DNA of 20,656 nucleotides, from positions 1-20,656 of IMG/VR virus record IMGVR_UViG_3300012147_000112; one strand, given 5' to 3'. This DNA is from a virus. Numbering within the stretch: position 1 is the first letter of the stretch; every line of letters begins with the position of its first letter. The position numbers and the translations under genes are program-made. Positions 1-7,214 of this stretch are shown here, piece by piece. The notes under the pieces are model-generated. The model made no database searches. It was not told the DNA's origin and saw only the letters and a program-made list of their open reading frames with translations.

Positions 1-921
1 CAAATTGACTTGTTTGAATAAGAACTCCAGATGAGGGTTCAAAACTTTTCTAGTAACAGACGAAACCTGCCCGCTAATGTCCTGACCCAAAAGATTGATC
101 GCTCCACCACCAAGACGGATACCGGCAGACTGAGCGTATTTTTGCACATCCCGGACGGCGGACTCACTGTTGTTTCTACCACTGGGATTGTTCATCCAAT
201 CCACAACACTTCTAACACCAGAAGAAAGTAGAGTTTCTTCTTCTGAATAATTAAACGAATAAGAAGCACTTAAAGAATCTGGCATATAAAGAGCAATCGT
301 ATCAACTAAAGTTTTTCTTTTACCGAGAAGATCCTTCTTAGTCTGTAGGGATTCATCAGATACGGAGTTAACTCTATTTGTAAGAGAATTGATTTTATTA
401 AAATCTGTTAGACTTTCCCTTTGATCTGCGATACCATCATTCTCAGGTCTGTTGACTGGAAAATTAAAGAAATTCTCTGATTCTATTTGACCCGCACTGG
501 CAGAACCATCTTCATCATTACCATTACCATCACCACCAAAAAATTCACCGAATCCTGTTTTTGTATCTGAGAATAATCGCCTTGCTCTGTTAGCGGTGGC
601 GTTGCCTACACTATTTGCTCCAATGGAAGCAATATTTTTTACGGCGAGTGCTGCATCTAATACGCTAATTCCCTCTACTTTAAACATCTGAAACATGACG
701 AAGTGACCGGGATTTTGAACATTGGTCAGATCTTCCGGGTAGGCATGGAAATTTGGAGTTTTATTGTCGAAAAGAAGTTTAAGAGTCGGGTCTTTTTGAG
801 CCCCGGGATGGTCGTCCGTAGTGAATGCGGCATCGCCCGCGAACCCGTTACCGTTTAAAATGCGAAACGATTCGTCCGAGGACATAGTTTGTCCAAAACC
901 AAAGTCAGCAAAGTCAGGCAT
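1..921 (-). CDS. 48: Baseplate tail-tube cap protein, T4 gp48-like (3' end outside window)
   Basis: The 307 visible residues run from ATG at 921 to the window edge with no stop, so the C-terminus is missing. T4 gp48 caps the baseplate and, with gp54, starts tail-tube polymerisation. What is seen: an N-terminal Gly/Asp-rich segment, then a YPEDL...NPGHFVMFQ block (about residues 61-80) typical of this family, a low-complexity Gly/Asn/Asp linker (about 128-140), and at the edge NPHLEFLFKQVNL, which matches the conserved NP-x-(L/M)-E...F stretch that precedes the last tube-like beta strands. T4 gp48 is about 364 residues, so roughly 50-60 residues are probably lost. The start follows the tape-measure stop directly (TAAATG) with GGGGAG just upstream. 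Position right after the tape measure matches T4 order 29-48. The family call is from recalled motifs; gp54 is the alternative. Confidence 0.75.
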   Translation of the reverse strand, partial: MPDFADFGFGQTMSSDESFRILNGNGFAGDAAFTTDDHPGAQKDPTLKLLFDNKTPNFHAYPEDLTNVQNPGHFVMFQMFKVEGISVLDAALAVKNIASIGANSVGNATANRARRLFSDTKTGFGEFFGGDGNGNDEDGSASAGQIESENFFNFPVNRPENDGIADQRESLTDFNKINSLTNRVNSVSDESLQTKKDLLGKRKTLVDTIALYMPDSLSASYSFNYSEEETLLSSGVRSVVDWMNNPSGRNNSESAVRDVQKYAQSAGIRLGGGAINLLGQDISGQVSSVTRKVLNPHLEFLFKQVNL

Positions 922-3081
922 TTATCTACTCCCCGCGTTCATACTCATTAGGTTATATTGTCGATCAACATATTCCGTACTGCCAACTATGGTGGTGCTA
1001 TTACCACCACCTGAATTCTGTTTCTGTCCAAGCATTTTCGTTATTGCATTTAAAGCAGTCATACCCTGAATATGTTGCGCTTCAAGAGTAGCAGCGTTAG
1101 ATTCGGCATTTCTTGTCTTATTAGCCTGTAATATCCGAACGGCCTCTTCACTAAACCCTGCTTCTGTCATATTTTTGTACTTGTCAGCACCCGAACCCTT
1201 AATAAATTTCTTTACCCTATTATATTCGGGCATATCAATACCATGACCTTCTAAAAAAGAATTTCTTTCATTAATCGCGGCCTTTTCGAAAGGATTTATT
1301 CCTTTCGCAAGATCGAGTGCAGTTTGGACTGGATTTTTACCTATTTCTATCAGTACGCCAAACATGCTTGCCATCATAGAAAAGAAGTCTCTAACTCCAA
1401 AAATAAATTTTGGAATCTCCGTGGATATTTTATCGAAGATCGGACTTACGATGTCCATAACATGTTTGGAAAGCCACATGACACCCTTTACTATAAGTTT
1501 GTAGGGAAGAATAGAGTAGTAAAGCATTTGACCTAAAAGACCAGTTTCTTCAGAGACAGAACCGTCCTCCGTAAGTCCTAACATGGAAAATATCTTATTT
1601 ACTAGCCATTTAATTCCTGAAACGATTCCATCAATTGGAGCCGATATCGCTAGAAGAACACCATCAAGGAATCTTCCGTCCTTGAAAGCGGCGACGGCAT
1701 CCTTGGCAACATTCAGGAATGTCTCCATGTCAAAGATACCGAGAGTCACAAATTCCATAAGACCGCCGAAAATACCGATTAATATACCCGGGAGGCCACC
1801 TATTTCTTTGTATCCCTTAAAGGCCCCTCGTATGGCTTCAAAACCGGCTACTAAGATATTTAAAAAGGGAACAAATTTCATCACAGCCAGTGCAATTTTT
1901 CCAATCCGACCAACGAAAGGAAGTCCTTTAAGCATATTTTTGATTGCTGCACCTATTTGAGTCATAACTTTACTTTGGAAGAAAACTGCTGTATGAAGTC
2001 TAATCGCAAAGAAAATATGGCTTATTTTCTTCAAAATCCCAGGAACTGTGCTATCCAAAGATCCAACTAATTTTGATATCATAGGAAAATATGCAGAAAA
2101 TTTAAAAACAGATCCTAATCCCCTGTGTATGATATTATCTATTACTCCTACGGATCTTCTCACAACATTAAGGAAATCTTCAGATCTAAAAAATTTATTA
2201 AATGTTTTGAATATGTCCTTTACAGTCGATTTTATCGCTTTACCCACCGGACCTTTAATAAGAAAATCAATATAAATTTTCTTCGCTCTCATTACAAATT
2301 CAACCATAGTTGCAAAAGCAAGTGTAAAGGATGACATAAGCATGGGACCGATGGAAGCCAAAAATAGACCTCCGCCCGGAATCGCATCAAAGAATCTTTG
2401 AATTCCACTACCTCCACCTAAGTTATTTCGATCTCGATCGTTAAACTTAGATCCGTCTTCCCTGCCAAGAATTCCATCCAATAGTAATGATAAGAATCTT
2501 TTGTTTTCTTCTTTACCTTCGGTCGTTCCTTTAGCAATACGAACCAGAGCCTCTATACCTTTGGCCGCTTTAGTCTCTTGAATAAAGGATAGACGAAGTA
2601 ACTTTGATCTTGCCATTTCCGCACGATCGCTCTGCTTCTCTCTAACTCTTCTCTGACGCTCTGACGAGAATGGTCTGAAAGATCTTAGGAACGCATTAAA
2701 TTTTCCCCAAAGTCCTTCTCGACCACCCAACTGAATTTCGACCAATGTGTCTAGATTCGTTTTAGACTTCAACGAACTAAGTAACAACTGGTAATTGATA
2801 TCTACTAGTTCACCCGATTGACCGCTGCCTTTTGCGATGGTATGCTCTAATTGACTTGCATTATTTCTGAGCGTATCAACAATCATCTTAGCATTTTGGA
2901 CAGATCCATCTTGCACTTTATCAACAGAGATACGGACATCATCAGTCTTTTTGTTAAGATCTGTTATATTCTTTTTTAACAATGCAACATTTGAGTTGGA
3001 AGAATTTTGCTTTCGCAGTTCATTAATGAACTTGCTAAAGTCTCCGTTAAAATCGCCGGGTTGTGATTGTTTTGATATCAT
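922..3081 (-). CDS. Tail tape-measure / baseplate hub protein, gp29-like
   Basis: 719 residues. Tape-measure proteins fill the tail tube, set its length and help DNA pass into the cell. Residues 1-120 are polar and predicted helical/coiled-coil; 140-200 are very basic and charged; a glycine-rich turn (221-238) leads into strong hydrophobic stretches at about 238-262, 354-365 and 385-450, the last Gly-rich and able to span a membrane; the C-terminal third is amphipathic. This pattern (coiled coil, hydrophobic centre, no Cys) and the place between the gp26-like chaperone-type genes and gp48 are the basis of the call; T4 gp29 is 590 residues. The start ATG overlaps the stop of the 56-residue gene as ATGA, implying translational coupling. 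No obvious enzymatic domain or lysozyme motif was recognised. The identity rests mostly on context and composition. Confidence 0.65.
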   Translation of the reverse strand: MISKQSQPGDFNGDFSKFINELRKQNSSNSNVALLKKNITDLNKKTDDVRISVDKVQDGSVQNAKMIVDTLRNNASQLEHTIAKGSGQSGELVDINYQLLLSSLKSKTNLDTLVEIQLGGREGLWGKFNAFLRSFRPFSSERQRRVREKQSDRAEMARSKLLRLSFIQETKAAKGIEALVRIAKGTTEGKEENKRFLSLLLDGILGREDGSKFNDRDRNNLGGGSGIQRFFDAIPGGGLFLASIGPMLMSSFTLAFATMVEFVMRAKKIYIDFLIKGPVGKAIKSTVKDIFKTFNKFFRSEDFLNVVRRSVGVIDNIIHRGLGSVFKFSAYFPMISKLVGSLDSTVPGILKKISHIFFAIRLHTAVFFQSKVMTQIGAAIKNMLKGLPFVGRIGKIALAVMKFVPFLNILVAGFEAIRGAFKGYKEIGGLPGILIGIFGGLMEFVTLGIFDMETFLNVAKDAVAAFKDGRFLDGVLLAISAPIDGIVSGIKWLVNKIFSMLGLTEDGSVSEETGLLGQMLYYSILPYKLIVKGVMWLSKHVMDIVSPIFDKISTEIPKFIFGVRDFFSMMASMFGVLIEIGKNPVQTALDLAKGINPFEKAAINERNSFLEGHGIDMPEYNRVKKFIKGSGADKYKNMTEAGFSEEAVRILQANKTRNAESNAATLEAQHIQGMTALNAITKMLGQKQNSGGGNSTTIVGSTEYVDRQYNLMSMNAGSR

Positions 3082-3248
3082 TTATTTTTCAACTGCTCTT
3101 CTTGATTTGTTAAGTGCTGGTCTAGTAGGTTTAAGTAACTTTCTCGCTCCCAAGGTATCATATTTTCCAGTTCTTCTATTAGAAATCCATTCATTTTCAT
3201 TGAAAAGTTTATTCTCATATGATTTTCAACCGAATCATATAAGTTCAT
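3078..3248 (-). CDS. Small tail-assembly protein, likely second half of a gp26 frameshift fusion
   Basis: A 56-residue reading frame starting MNLYDSVENHM and ending ...EEQLKNK. It contains IPWERESYLNLL, which resembles the (M/I)P-(F/W)-E-x-E-x-Y-x-x-L motif common in small proteins encoded just before phage tape-measure genes. Its ATG shares a base with the gp26 stop (TAATG) and its TGA overlaps the tape-measure ATG (ATGA), so it bridges the two genes exactly. No good ribosome binding site lies close to its ATG; the only SD-like run, GGAGGG, is 21 bases away. It can be read as a free protein by stop-restart, or as the C-terminal extension of gp26 by -1 frameshift (see the regulatory entry). 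Likely a tail-assembly chaperone role, analogous to the T part of lambda gpGT or to T4 gp51/gp28; unproven. Confidence 0.8.
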   Translation of the reverse strand: MNLYDSVENHMRINFSMKMNGFLIEELENMIPWERESYLNLLDQHLTNQEEQLKNK

Positions 3249-3275
3249 TAGGAGAAAAAATTTAGCAGTCCCTCC
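3214..3275 (-). promoter_or_regulatory. Candidate programmed -1 ribosomal frameshift site
   Basis: On the minus strand, in order: GGAGGG (3275-3270), a 9-base gap, the heptamer TTTTTTC (3260-3254) read in the gp26 frame as T TTT TTC, a 10-base spacer, then an 11-bp hairpin with arms CTTATATGATT (3243-3233) and AATCATATGAG (3224-3214), one G-T pair, 8-base loop. AAATTTT immediately before is also a slippery heptamer in frame. A -1 slip would read CTC CTA ATG and continue into the 56-residue gene, giving about 293 residues. All three elements are in the known arrangement of bacterial -1 sites such as dnaX. The stem is AT-rich, so strength is uncertain. Confidence 0.6.
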
Positions 3276-3958
3276 ACAGTAATTTCTTCTGATTCTTTAC
3301 ATTTCGGACATTTCATTACAAGTTGATGAGATATTTTTGGCGCATTTGAAAATGTTGCTTCCAAAATTTTATTGAATGTAATTTGATCTAACTGTTCTAT
3401 AAACTCAGAAACCTCTTGCAGTGTGATATCCATTCCAACTTTGTAGACCGTATCGCCGTCCCAAATGTGAGTAACACACTGTTCTACGATATGAAAGAAC
3501 TGAGCGATGTCACTCTTTTCCTCCTGATTGATCGCCATTTCAGCGGTCGGAAGTTTGAAGCGCATTCCGACAGTCTCGTTGACCAAATGCTCTAGAACAT
3601 GACCATCTTTGAATAGCGGTTTGATGCTGGAAATGTCGATCTCGACAGAAAATTCATTGGAACATGCCTTACATGTGTGACCAATTTTAGTAGTTTCACC
3701 AACAGAAATTGCTCTGATTTGAAGGAACATCCACTCTAGGTCGGCCTGAGCAATTTTCTTACAATCTATATTTTCTGTTACAATGCAAGAATTTACCATG
3801 TTGAAAACTGCCAACATTTGCTCGGCTGGCTTTTCGGACTGACTTGCCATGAGCATTGCTTTTTCTTCTTTAACAGTGTACGCTCTGTATTCAACGGTTT
3901 GTTTCGTAGTGGGAAGTTGCGTTGAATATGTTTTGATTGCTAGTTTTGGTAACGCCAT
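3248..3958 (-). CDS. 26: Baseplate hub assembly protein, T4 gp26-like (T4_baseplate family)
   Basis: 236 residues. The N-terminus MALPKLAIKTYSTQLP followed by VEYRAYTVKEEKAML is the hallmark opening of the T4 gp26 / T4 baseplate family. Family members are needed for baseplate hub assembly; in many phages the gene pair at this position acts as a tail-assembly chaperone. Two CxxC pairs, C96/C99 and C217/C220, would make a zinc ribbon. T4 gp26 is about 208 residues. The start has GAGGAAATAGAGTACA before the ATG. The gene sits just upstream of a 56-residue gene and the tape measure, and its last codons contain a slippery TTTTTTC, so two products (236 and about 293 residues) are possible. The family call is from recognition of the N-terminal motif; the chaperone role is inference. 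Confidence 0.8.
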   Translation of the reverse strand: MALPKLAIKTYSTQLPTTKQTVEYRAYTVKEEKAMLMASQSEKPAEQMLAVFNMVNSCIVTENIDCKKIAQADLEWMFLQIRAISVGETTKIGHTCKACSNEFSVEIDISSIKPLFKDGHVLEHLVNETVGMRFKLPTAEMAINQEEKSDIAQFFHIVEQCVTHIWDGDTVYKVGMDITLQEVSEFIEQLDQITFNKILEATFSNAPKISHQLVMKCPKCKESEEITVEGLLNFFS

Positions 3959-3981
3959 TGTACTCTATTTCCTCATAAAAT

Positions 3982-4812
3982 TTAAAATGATATTATGTTT
4001 CCACCCGAACCACGACCGAAAATTTTACCGTATATCTGACCACCTCTTGTGGCAACATCCACGACCTTGCCTCCGGAGGCTCTCTTTTCGCTCGCGTAGA
4101 TCGCGTCATTGATTGCCGTATCAGAATTACCTATAGCCAATTCAAGATCCGAATCCTTTATTAGCGGCAGTGGTTGCCAGTCTCTAAAGGTAAATGTAAT
4201 GCCTATTCGATGGTATGTATCCCTATTACTGTGCGCAAGGGGAAGTTCCATCATTCCTATCGGGTACGCTCTTTTTAACATACATTGATATACGATAGTT
4301 TCTTCGCCGATCATAATGTTTGGCATTGGGTTCGGATTGCCACCCAGACCAATATTATTCTTGATAGATTCTTTAAATCTATCAAACATATCTCCCAATA
4401 TAGAACCTGATCCTTCTTTTTGCTCGGTGTAATCAGCGAATTGAGCAATATAAATATCCCTAGCATAATTGTCGTAATATTCATGATTATGATTATCATA
4501 CGAAACCATTAAGTCCATCCACTCTTCAAAAATTCTTTTTTCGTACATGTCACTACCCACTCTAAAAATCATGGTCATTTCATTCATGTACTCTCGACTG
4601 TATGGGAATTTGAAAGCATTTCCATAGTGCCTCACATCAGCCGTGAAGATGTTCATACCCGGAAAGAAGCATTCTTCGCAGGAGATCGACAGTCTGCGAG
4701 ATGTTTCTATCGGAGATATTATTCCGGTCGGTTCGCTAAAAAATAGCCCGTACTGATTGCTTTTTGCGATACCAGTAGTATAAACTTGTGACTTTGCTTC
4801 GATGAAACTCAT
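3982..4812 (-). CDS. Tail-tube-fold protein, probable baseplate tube initiator (gp54-like)
   Basis: 276 residues. T4 gp19, gp48 and gp54 share a tube fold in which a bent beta sandwich forms a six-fold ring. Here residues 20-75 (YGLFFSEPTG ... SCEECFFPG) and the C-terminal part (MLKRAYPIGMMELPLAHSN ... ITFTFRDWQPL) match the first and last strands of that fold, including the aromatic-rich strand ending in a W. Between them is an insertion (about 120-190) rich in Tyr, Asn and Gly with a GSGSILGDMFDRF stretch. The length suits gp54 (320 in T4) better than the gp19 tube protein (163). Its ATG overlaps the stop of the gp2-like gene by 4 bases, and it lies directly before gp26. The choice between gp54 and another tube-like component cannot be settled by reading alone. 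Confidence 0.6.
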   Translation of the reverse strand: MSFIEAKSQVYTTGIAKSNQYGLFFSEPTGIISPIETSRRLSISCEECFFPGMNIFTADVRHYGNAFKFPYSREYMNEMTMIFRVGSDMYEKRIFEEWMDLMVSYDNHNHEYYDNYARDIYIAQFADYTEQKEGSGSILGDMFDRFKESIKNNIGLGGNPNPMPNIMIGEETIVYQCMLKRAYPIGMMELPLAHSNRDTYHRIGITFTFRDWQPLPLIKDSDLELAIGNSDTAINDAIYASEKRASGGKVVDVATRGGQIYGKIFGRGSGGNIISF

Positions 4813-5465
4813 AGCCAGTACCTTTGCTTTCCTTTGCGGACTTGCTTGCGGGAGTCATTCCAGACCACTTCCTTGATTGTCTTTCGGAAGGATTCGGTCG
4901 GTAGAAAAATAGCGATTTCCCAAAACTCTGGCTCGACCTCTCTTAGATTTGATCGAATGTGATCTGTCAAGTAACGCTTGACACATGGAGCGGCGAACTT
5001 AAATCTTCCAAATCTTTTGATTACTCTGTAACTAAGTTTTAATTTTGTACTATCATCAAATCTTCTATTATTTCTCAATTTCAATAATTTTTTAAACAGA
5101 ACGACTCTTAGTTGGGGTGGAAGATAATGTAAATTTAGACCTAAAAATCCGTCGTCGTATATCTCCATGACGAAAACCAGTGGAAAAATATCGTAATACG
5201 GGAGTTCTTTTTTGGTTTTGGGGTCGTAGTAGTACATGTACATTTTGCCCGGCCACAACTTATTATTTTTAGTAATAAGACTCTGTGGATCACCCTTTAG
5301 GATATTCATTCTTTTTGATGGGTTGTACTTCCCATATAAATCTATGATATTATCTCTCAGCCACTTCTGAGCCTTGCGACCGCGAAGCCTGACTCCAGCA
5401 TTTGACTTGGCATCTTGAACTGCCCGCATGAAGTCATTTTCTATTTGGAATGCCGATTTTGTCAT
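4809..5465 (-). CDS. T4-like conserved virion protein, possibly gp2 DNA end protector
   Basis: 218 residues, very basic (many Arg/Lys), no Cys-rich motif or membrane segment. The core block GKMYMYYYDPKTKKELPYYDIFP, then FLGLNLHYLPP, KLKLSYRVIK, and the final EFWEIAIFLPTESF are strongly patterned and match a family widespread in T4-like phages that I recall being annotated as DNA end protector (gp2), which binds the ends of packaged DNA and blocks RecBCD. That name is from memory and is uncertain; the conserved family itself is much more certain. The start has GGAAGATAA before ATG. It is the first gene after the gp32 terminator and follows a candidate late promoter, fitting a virion protein. 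Confidence 0.55.
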   Translation of the reverse strand: MTKSAFQIENDFMRAVQDAKSNAGVRLRGRKAQKWLRDNIIDLYGKYNPSKRMNILKGDPQSLITKNNKLWPGKMYMYYYDPKTKKELPYYDIFPLVFVMEIYDDGFLGLNLHYLPPQLRVVLFKKLLKLRNNRRFDDSTKLKLSYRVIKRFGRFKFAAPCVKRYLTDHIRSNLREVEPEFWEIAIFLPTESFRKTIKEVVWNDSRKQVRKGKQRYWL

Positions 5466-5497
5466 TTATCTTCCATATTTGGTGATTTACCTACTAC

Positions 5498-5505
5498 TAT
5501 GTATA
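5498..5505 (-). promoter_or_regulatory. Candidate T4-type late promoter (TATACATA)
   Basis: On the minus strand the sequence TATACATA differs by one base from the T4 late consensus TATAAATA. It lies about 33 bases upstream of the first structural gene's ATG (5465) and downstream of the gp32 terminator. A gp33-like coactivator is encoded in the same window, so late promoters of this kind are expected. An eight-base site with one mismatch is weak evidence on its own. Confidence 0.4.
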
Positions 5506-5520
5506 CGCGACCAAAATAAA

Positions 5521-5545
5521 ATGTTGGAGATTTAATCTCCAACAT
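5521..5545 (-). terminator. Intrinsic terminator downstream of gene 32
   Basis: A perfect 11-bp inverted repeat, ATGTTGGAGAT / ATCTCCAACAT, with a 3-base loop. On the minus strand it is followed by TTTTATTTT, and two further A-T pairs extend the stem. It begins 24 bases after the gene 32 stop. The orientation of the T-tract assigns it to the leftward gp59-gp32 transcript. It separates replication genes from structural genes. Confidence 0.85.
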
Positions 5546-5569
5546 TTCTAAATTTTCTATTAAATTATG

Positions 5570-6535
5570 TTAATTTGCAAGGGTTTTGAAGAAACTCAAT
5601 GGATTATCATCATCCTCGTCGTCATCACCTGTTTTGAATGGAGCATTCTCCACTTCTACTGGCAGGGTTGCCGATGATGTATCCGGGCGTGACGGAGACT
5701 TGGACTTGGGCAGAACCGGAGCCGGATCGGGAGTATTATCCCCATTCAAAGAATTGATGTCCATTTCTGTTGACTTGGTGTGTTCGGACGAGCCGGTTCG
5801 ACCGTACGCAATCTTATCAAACTTTTCCTTCAATTCATTGTATTCGATGAATTCAGATGGATCAATAATTTTCTGGAGAGAGTACAATCCATTCCACAAT
5901 GCTTCGATCTTCTCATCGTCGCCACCAAAAAGGTCGCTCGGGTTTCTGAATACCGAGTCATCGTAATTGGGGTATCCTTTGTCCTCTCTGATCTTGATTG
6001 CAAAATCAGCACCTCCCCAGAACTTCTGAACATCGACACCCTCCATGTCAATCACTGGGTTGTCCTTTGCTGCCTCCAAGATCTTTCCCATGATCTTGCT
6101 TCCAAACCGGTAGAGAAAGTGCTTGCCATTGTTTTCTGGTGATGTTGGATCCTTGATGACCAGAATATTGCAATACCAAGATTCTTTTCTCTTTCGATCT
6201 CTTGCAATGACCTTATCGGATTCTAGTCCGGAATTCCACAATTCTCCGTTGGCCTCGCACACGGGACATGGAAGTCCTAGCGTCGTCGGGCAATTCTCAA
6301 TGAACCACCGGCCACCTACTTTGAATCCGTGGTTGTATCTGCGAACGAATGGGGCTTGTTCGCCCCGTGGAGCGTCTAGGAATCTGATGATCCCCGCATA
6401 GTTACCGGCTGCATCTCGCTGCGGCTCCCACAATCTCTCGTCCTTGAACGACTTCTTTGCCGTCAGGGACTCCATCTTTTCAGAAAGATTTCTGATTGAC
6501 TTCTGCTTCTTTAAATCTGAAAATGAATTTGGCAT
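5570..6535 (-). CDS. 32: Single-stranded DNA-binding protein gp32
   Basis: 321 residues from the ATG at 6535. gp32 coats single-stranded DNA in replication, recombination and repair and binds gp59, the primase-helicase and RNase H. Visible parts: an N-terminal basic KQKSIRNL (9-17) like the cooperativity/LAST motif, then the zinc-binding set H69, C82, C90, C93 with the same spacing pattern as T4 (H64, C77, C87, C90), an OB-type core (about 35-230), and an acidic C-terminal tail (GDDDEDDDNP) used for protein contacts. T4 gp32 is 301 residues. An in-frame ATG at 6595 exists but overlaps the gp59 stop and has no ribosome site, while AAGGAAGC precedes 6535; I chose 6535. The A-rich, unstructured leader could be an autoregulatory gp32 binding site as in T4 (inference). 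Confidence 0.96.
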   Translation of the reverse strand: MPNSFSDLKKQKSIRNLSEKMESLTAKKSFKDERLWEPQRDAAGNYAGIIRFLDAPRGEQAPFVRRYNHGFKVGGRWFIENCPTTLGLPCPVCEANGELWNSGLESDKVIARDRKRKESWYCNILVIKDPTSPENNGKHFLYRFGSKIMGKILEAAKDNPVIDMEGVDVQKFWGGADFAIKIREDKGYPNYDDSVFRNPSDLFGGDDEKIEALWNGLYSLQKIIDPSEFIEYNELKEKFDKIAYGRTGSSEHTKSTEMDINSLNGDNTPDPAPVLPKSKSPSRPDTSSATLPVEVENAPFKTGDDDEDDDNPLSFFKTLAN

Positions 6536-6581
6536 ATTTGTACTGCTTCCTTTTGTTTGAACTGTGTTTACTGAATGTACC

Positions 6582-7214
6582 TTATGTAGAGACATCTGAG
6601 AACATATTTACGGTATCTTCTTTCATTTTTTTGGTGGTCTGTATGAATCCTTTCGTTTTGTTCATCTTTACAGATGCAGCCTTCCATATCGGATCTGACG
6701 GAATCTGTGAGTCAACCACTCTGGAAAAGTTTATCATGCTATCAAATATTACCATGGTGCAATAATGTATATGGTTCTGTTTTTCTATAATGAATATTGG
6801 AGGATGTTTTCCGCCATCAGAAGTAAACAGATCATCAAACTTAAGTGATTTTTCGTCACAAATAGTTCTTAGTTGCGTTAGGTCACTTTTGAAAGAATTC
6901 TCTTTTGCATCAATATACCGCACCCAGTTATGGTAAACCTTGTGGGTTGACTCTTTATTCCACGAGCCGACCCAATATTTTTTATCGTTCACTAAGTTTG
7001 ATAGAAGGTATGGGAAGAATTGAGCATCATACTTTTTTGCGATCTTTTCATAATGCCATCTATCTTTTCTTGAATGAAATGCGTCAAGGGTGCATACTGA
7101 AGATTTTCCGCCATACTTATGATAATCGTATGCATCCTGATTGAAATGTGTCTTTAGAGCGTTGTATCCCTTGTACACATCATAACCAGATACGCATTTT
7201 ACTTCACCTGTCAT
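6582..7214 (-). CDS. 59: Helicase loader gp59
   Basis: 210 residues (T4 gp59: 217). gp59 loads the gp41 replicative helicase on gp32-covered forks. The sequence follows the T4 protein block by block: YDVYKGYNALKTHFN (11-25), then YDYHKYGGK (29-37), SRKDRWHYEKIAKKY (48-62), LLSNLVNDKKYWVGSW (70-85), YHNWVRYI, and a C-terminal helical half with FIIEKQNHIHY and MINFSRVVDS. The gene is immediately upstream of gene 32, as in T4 (33-59-32). Its ATG overlaps the stop of the receiver-domain gene as ATGA. Composition is helical and mixed-charge with no enzyme motif, as expected for a loader. Confidence 0.85.
   Translation of the reverse strand: MTGEVKCVSGYDVYKGYNALKTHFNQDAYDYHKYGGKSSVCTLDAFHSRKDRWHYEKIAKKYDAQFFPYLLSNLVNDKKYWVGSWNKESTHKVYHNWVRYIDAKENSFKSDLTQLRTICDEKSLKFDDLFTSDGGKHPPIFIIEKQNHIHYCTMVIFDSMINFSRVVDSQIPSDPIWKAASVKMNKTKGFIQTTKKMKEDTVNMFSDVST

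Noticed and set aside
1583-1960. Plus-strand open frame of 125 codons opposite the tape measure
   Set aside because: Lies fully antisense to a well-supported gene, has no ribosome site or neighbours on that strand, and its Pro/Ile/Ser-rich composition is a mirror of the Gly/hydrophobic region.
4966-4984. Inverted repeat TGTCAAG...CTTGACA inside the gp2-like gene
   Set aside because: It creates two -35-like hexamers but no -10 at proper distance on either strand; probably chance in coding sequence.
5586-5966. Plus-strand Ser-rich open frame opposite gp32
   Set aside because: The serine run is the complement of the acidic Asp codons in the gp32 tail; not a real gene.
6536-6595. N-terminal extension of gp32 from an upstream ATG
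   Set aside because: It overlaps the gp59 stop, has no ribosome binding site, and the extra residues do not match gp32; ATG 6535 has AAGGAAGC before it.
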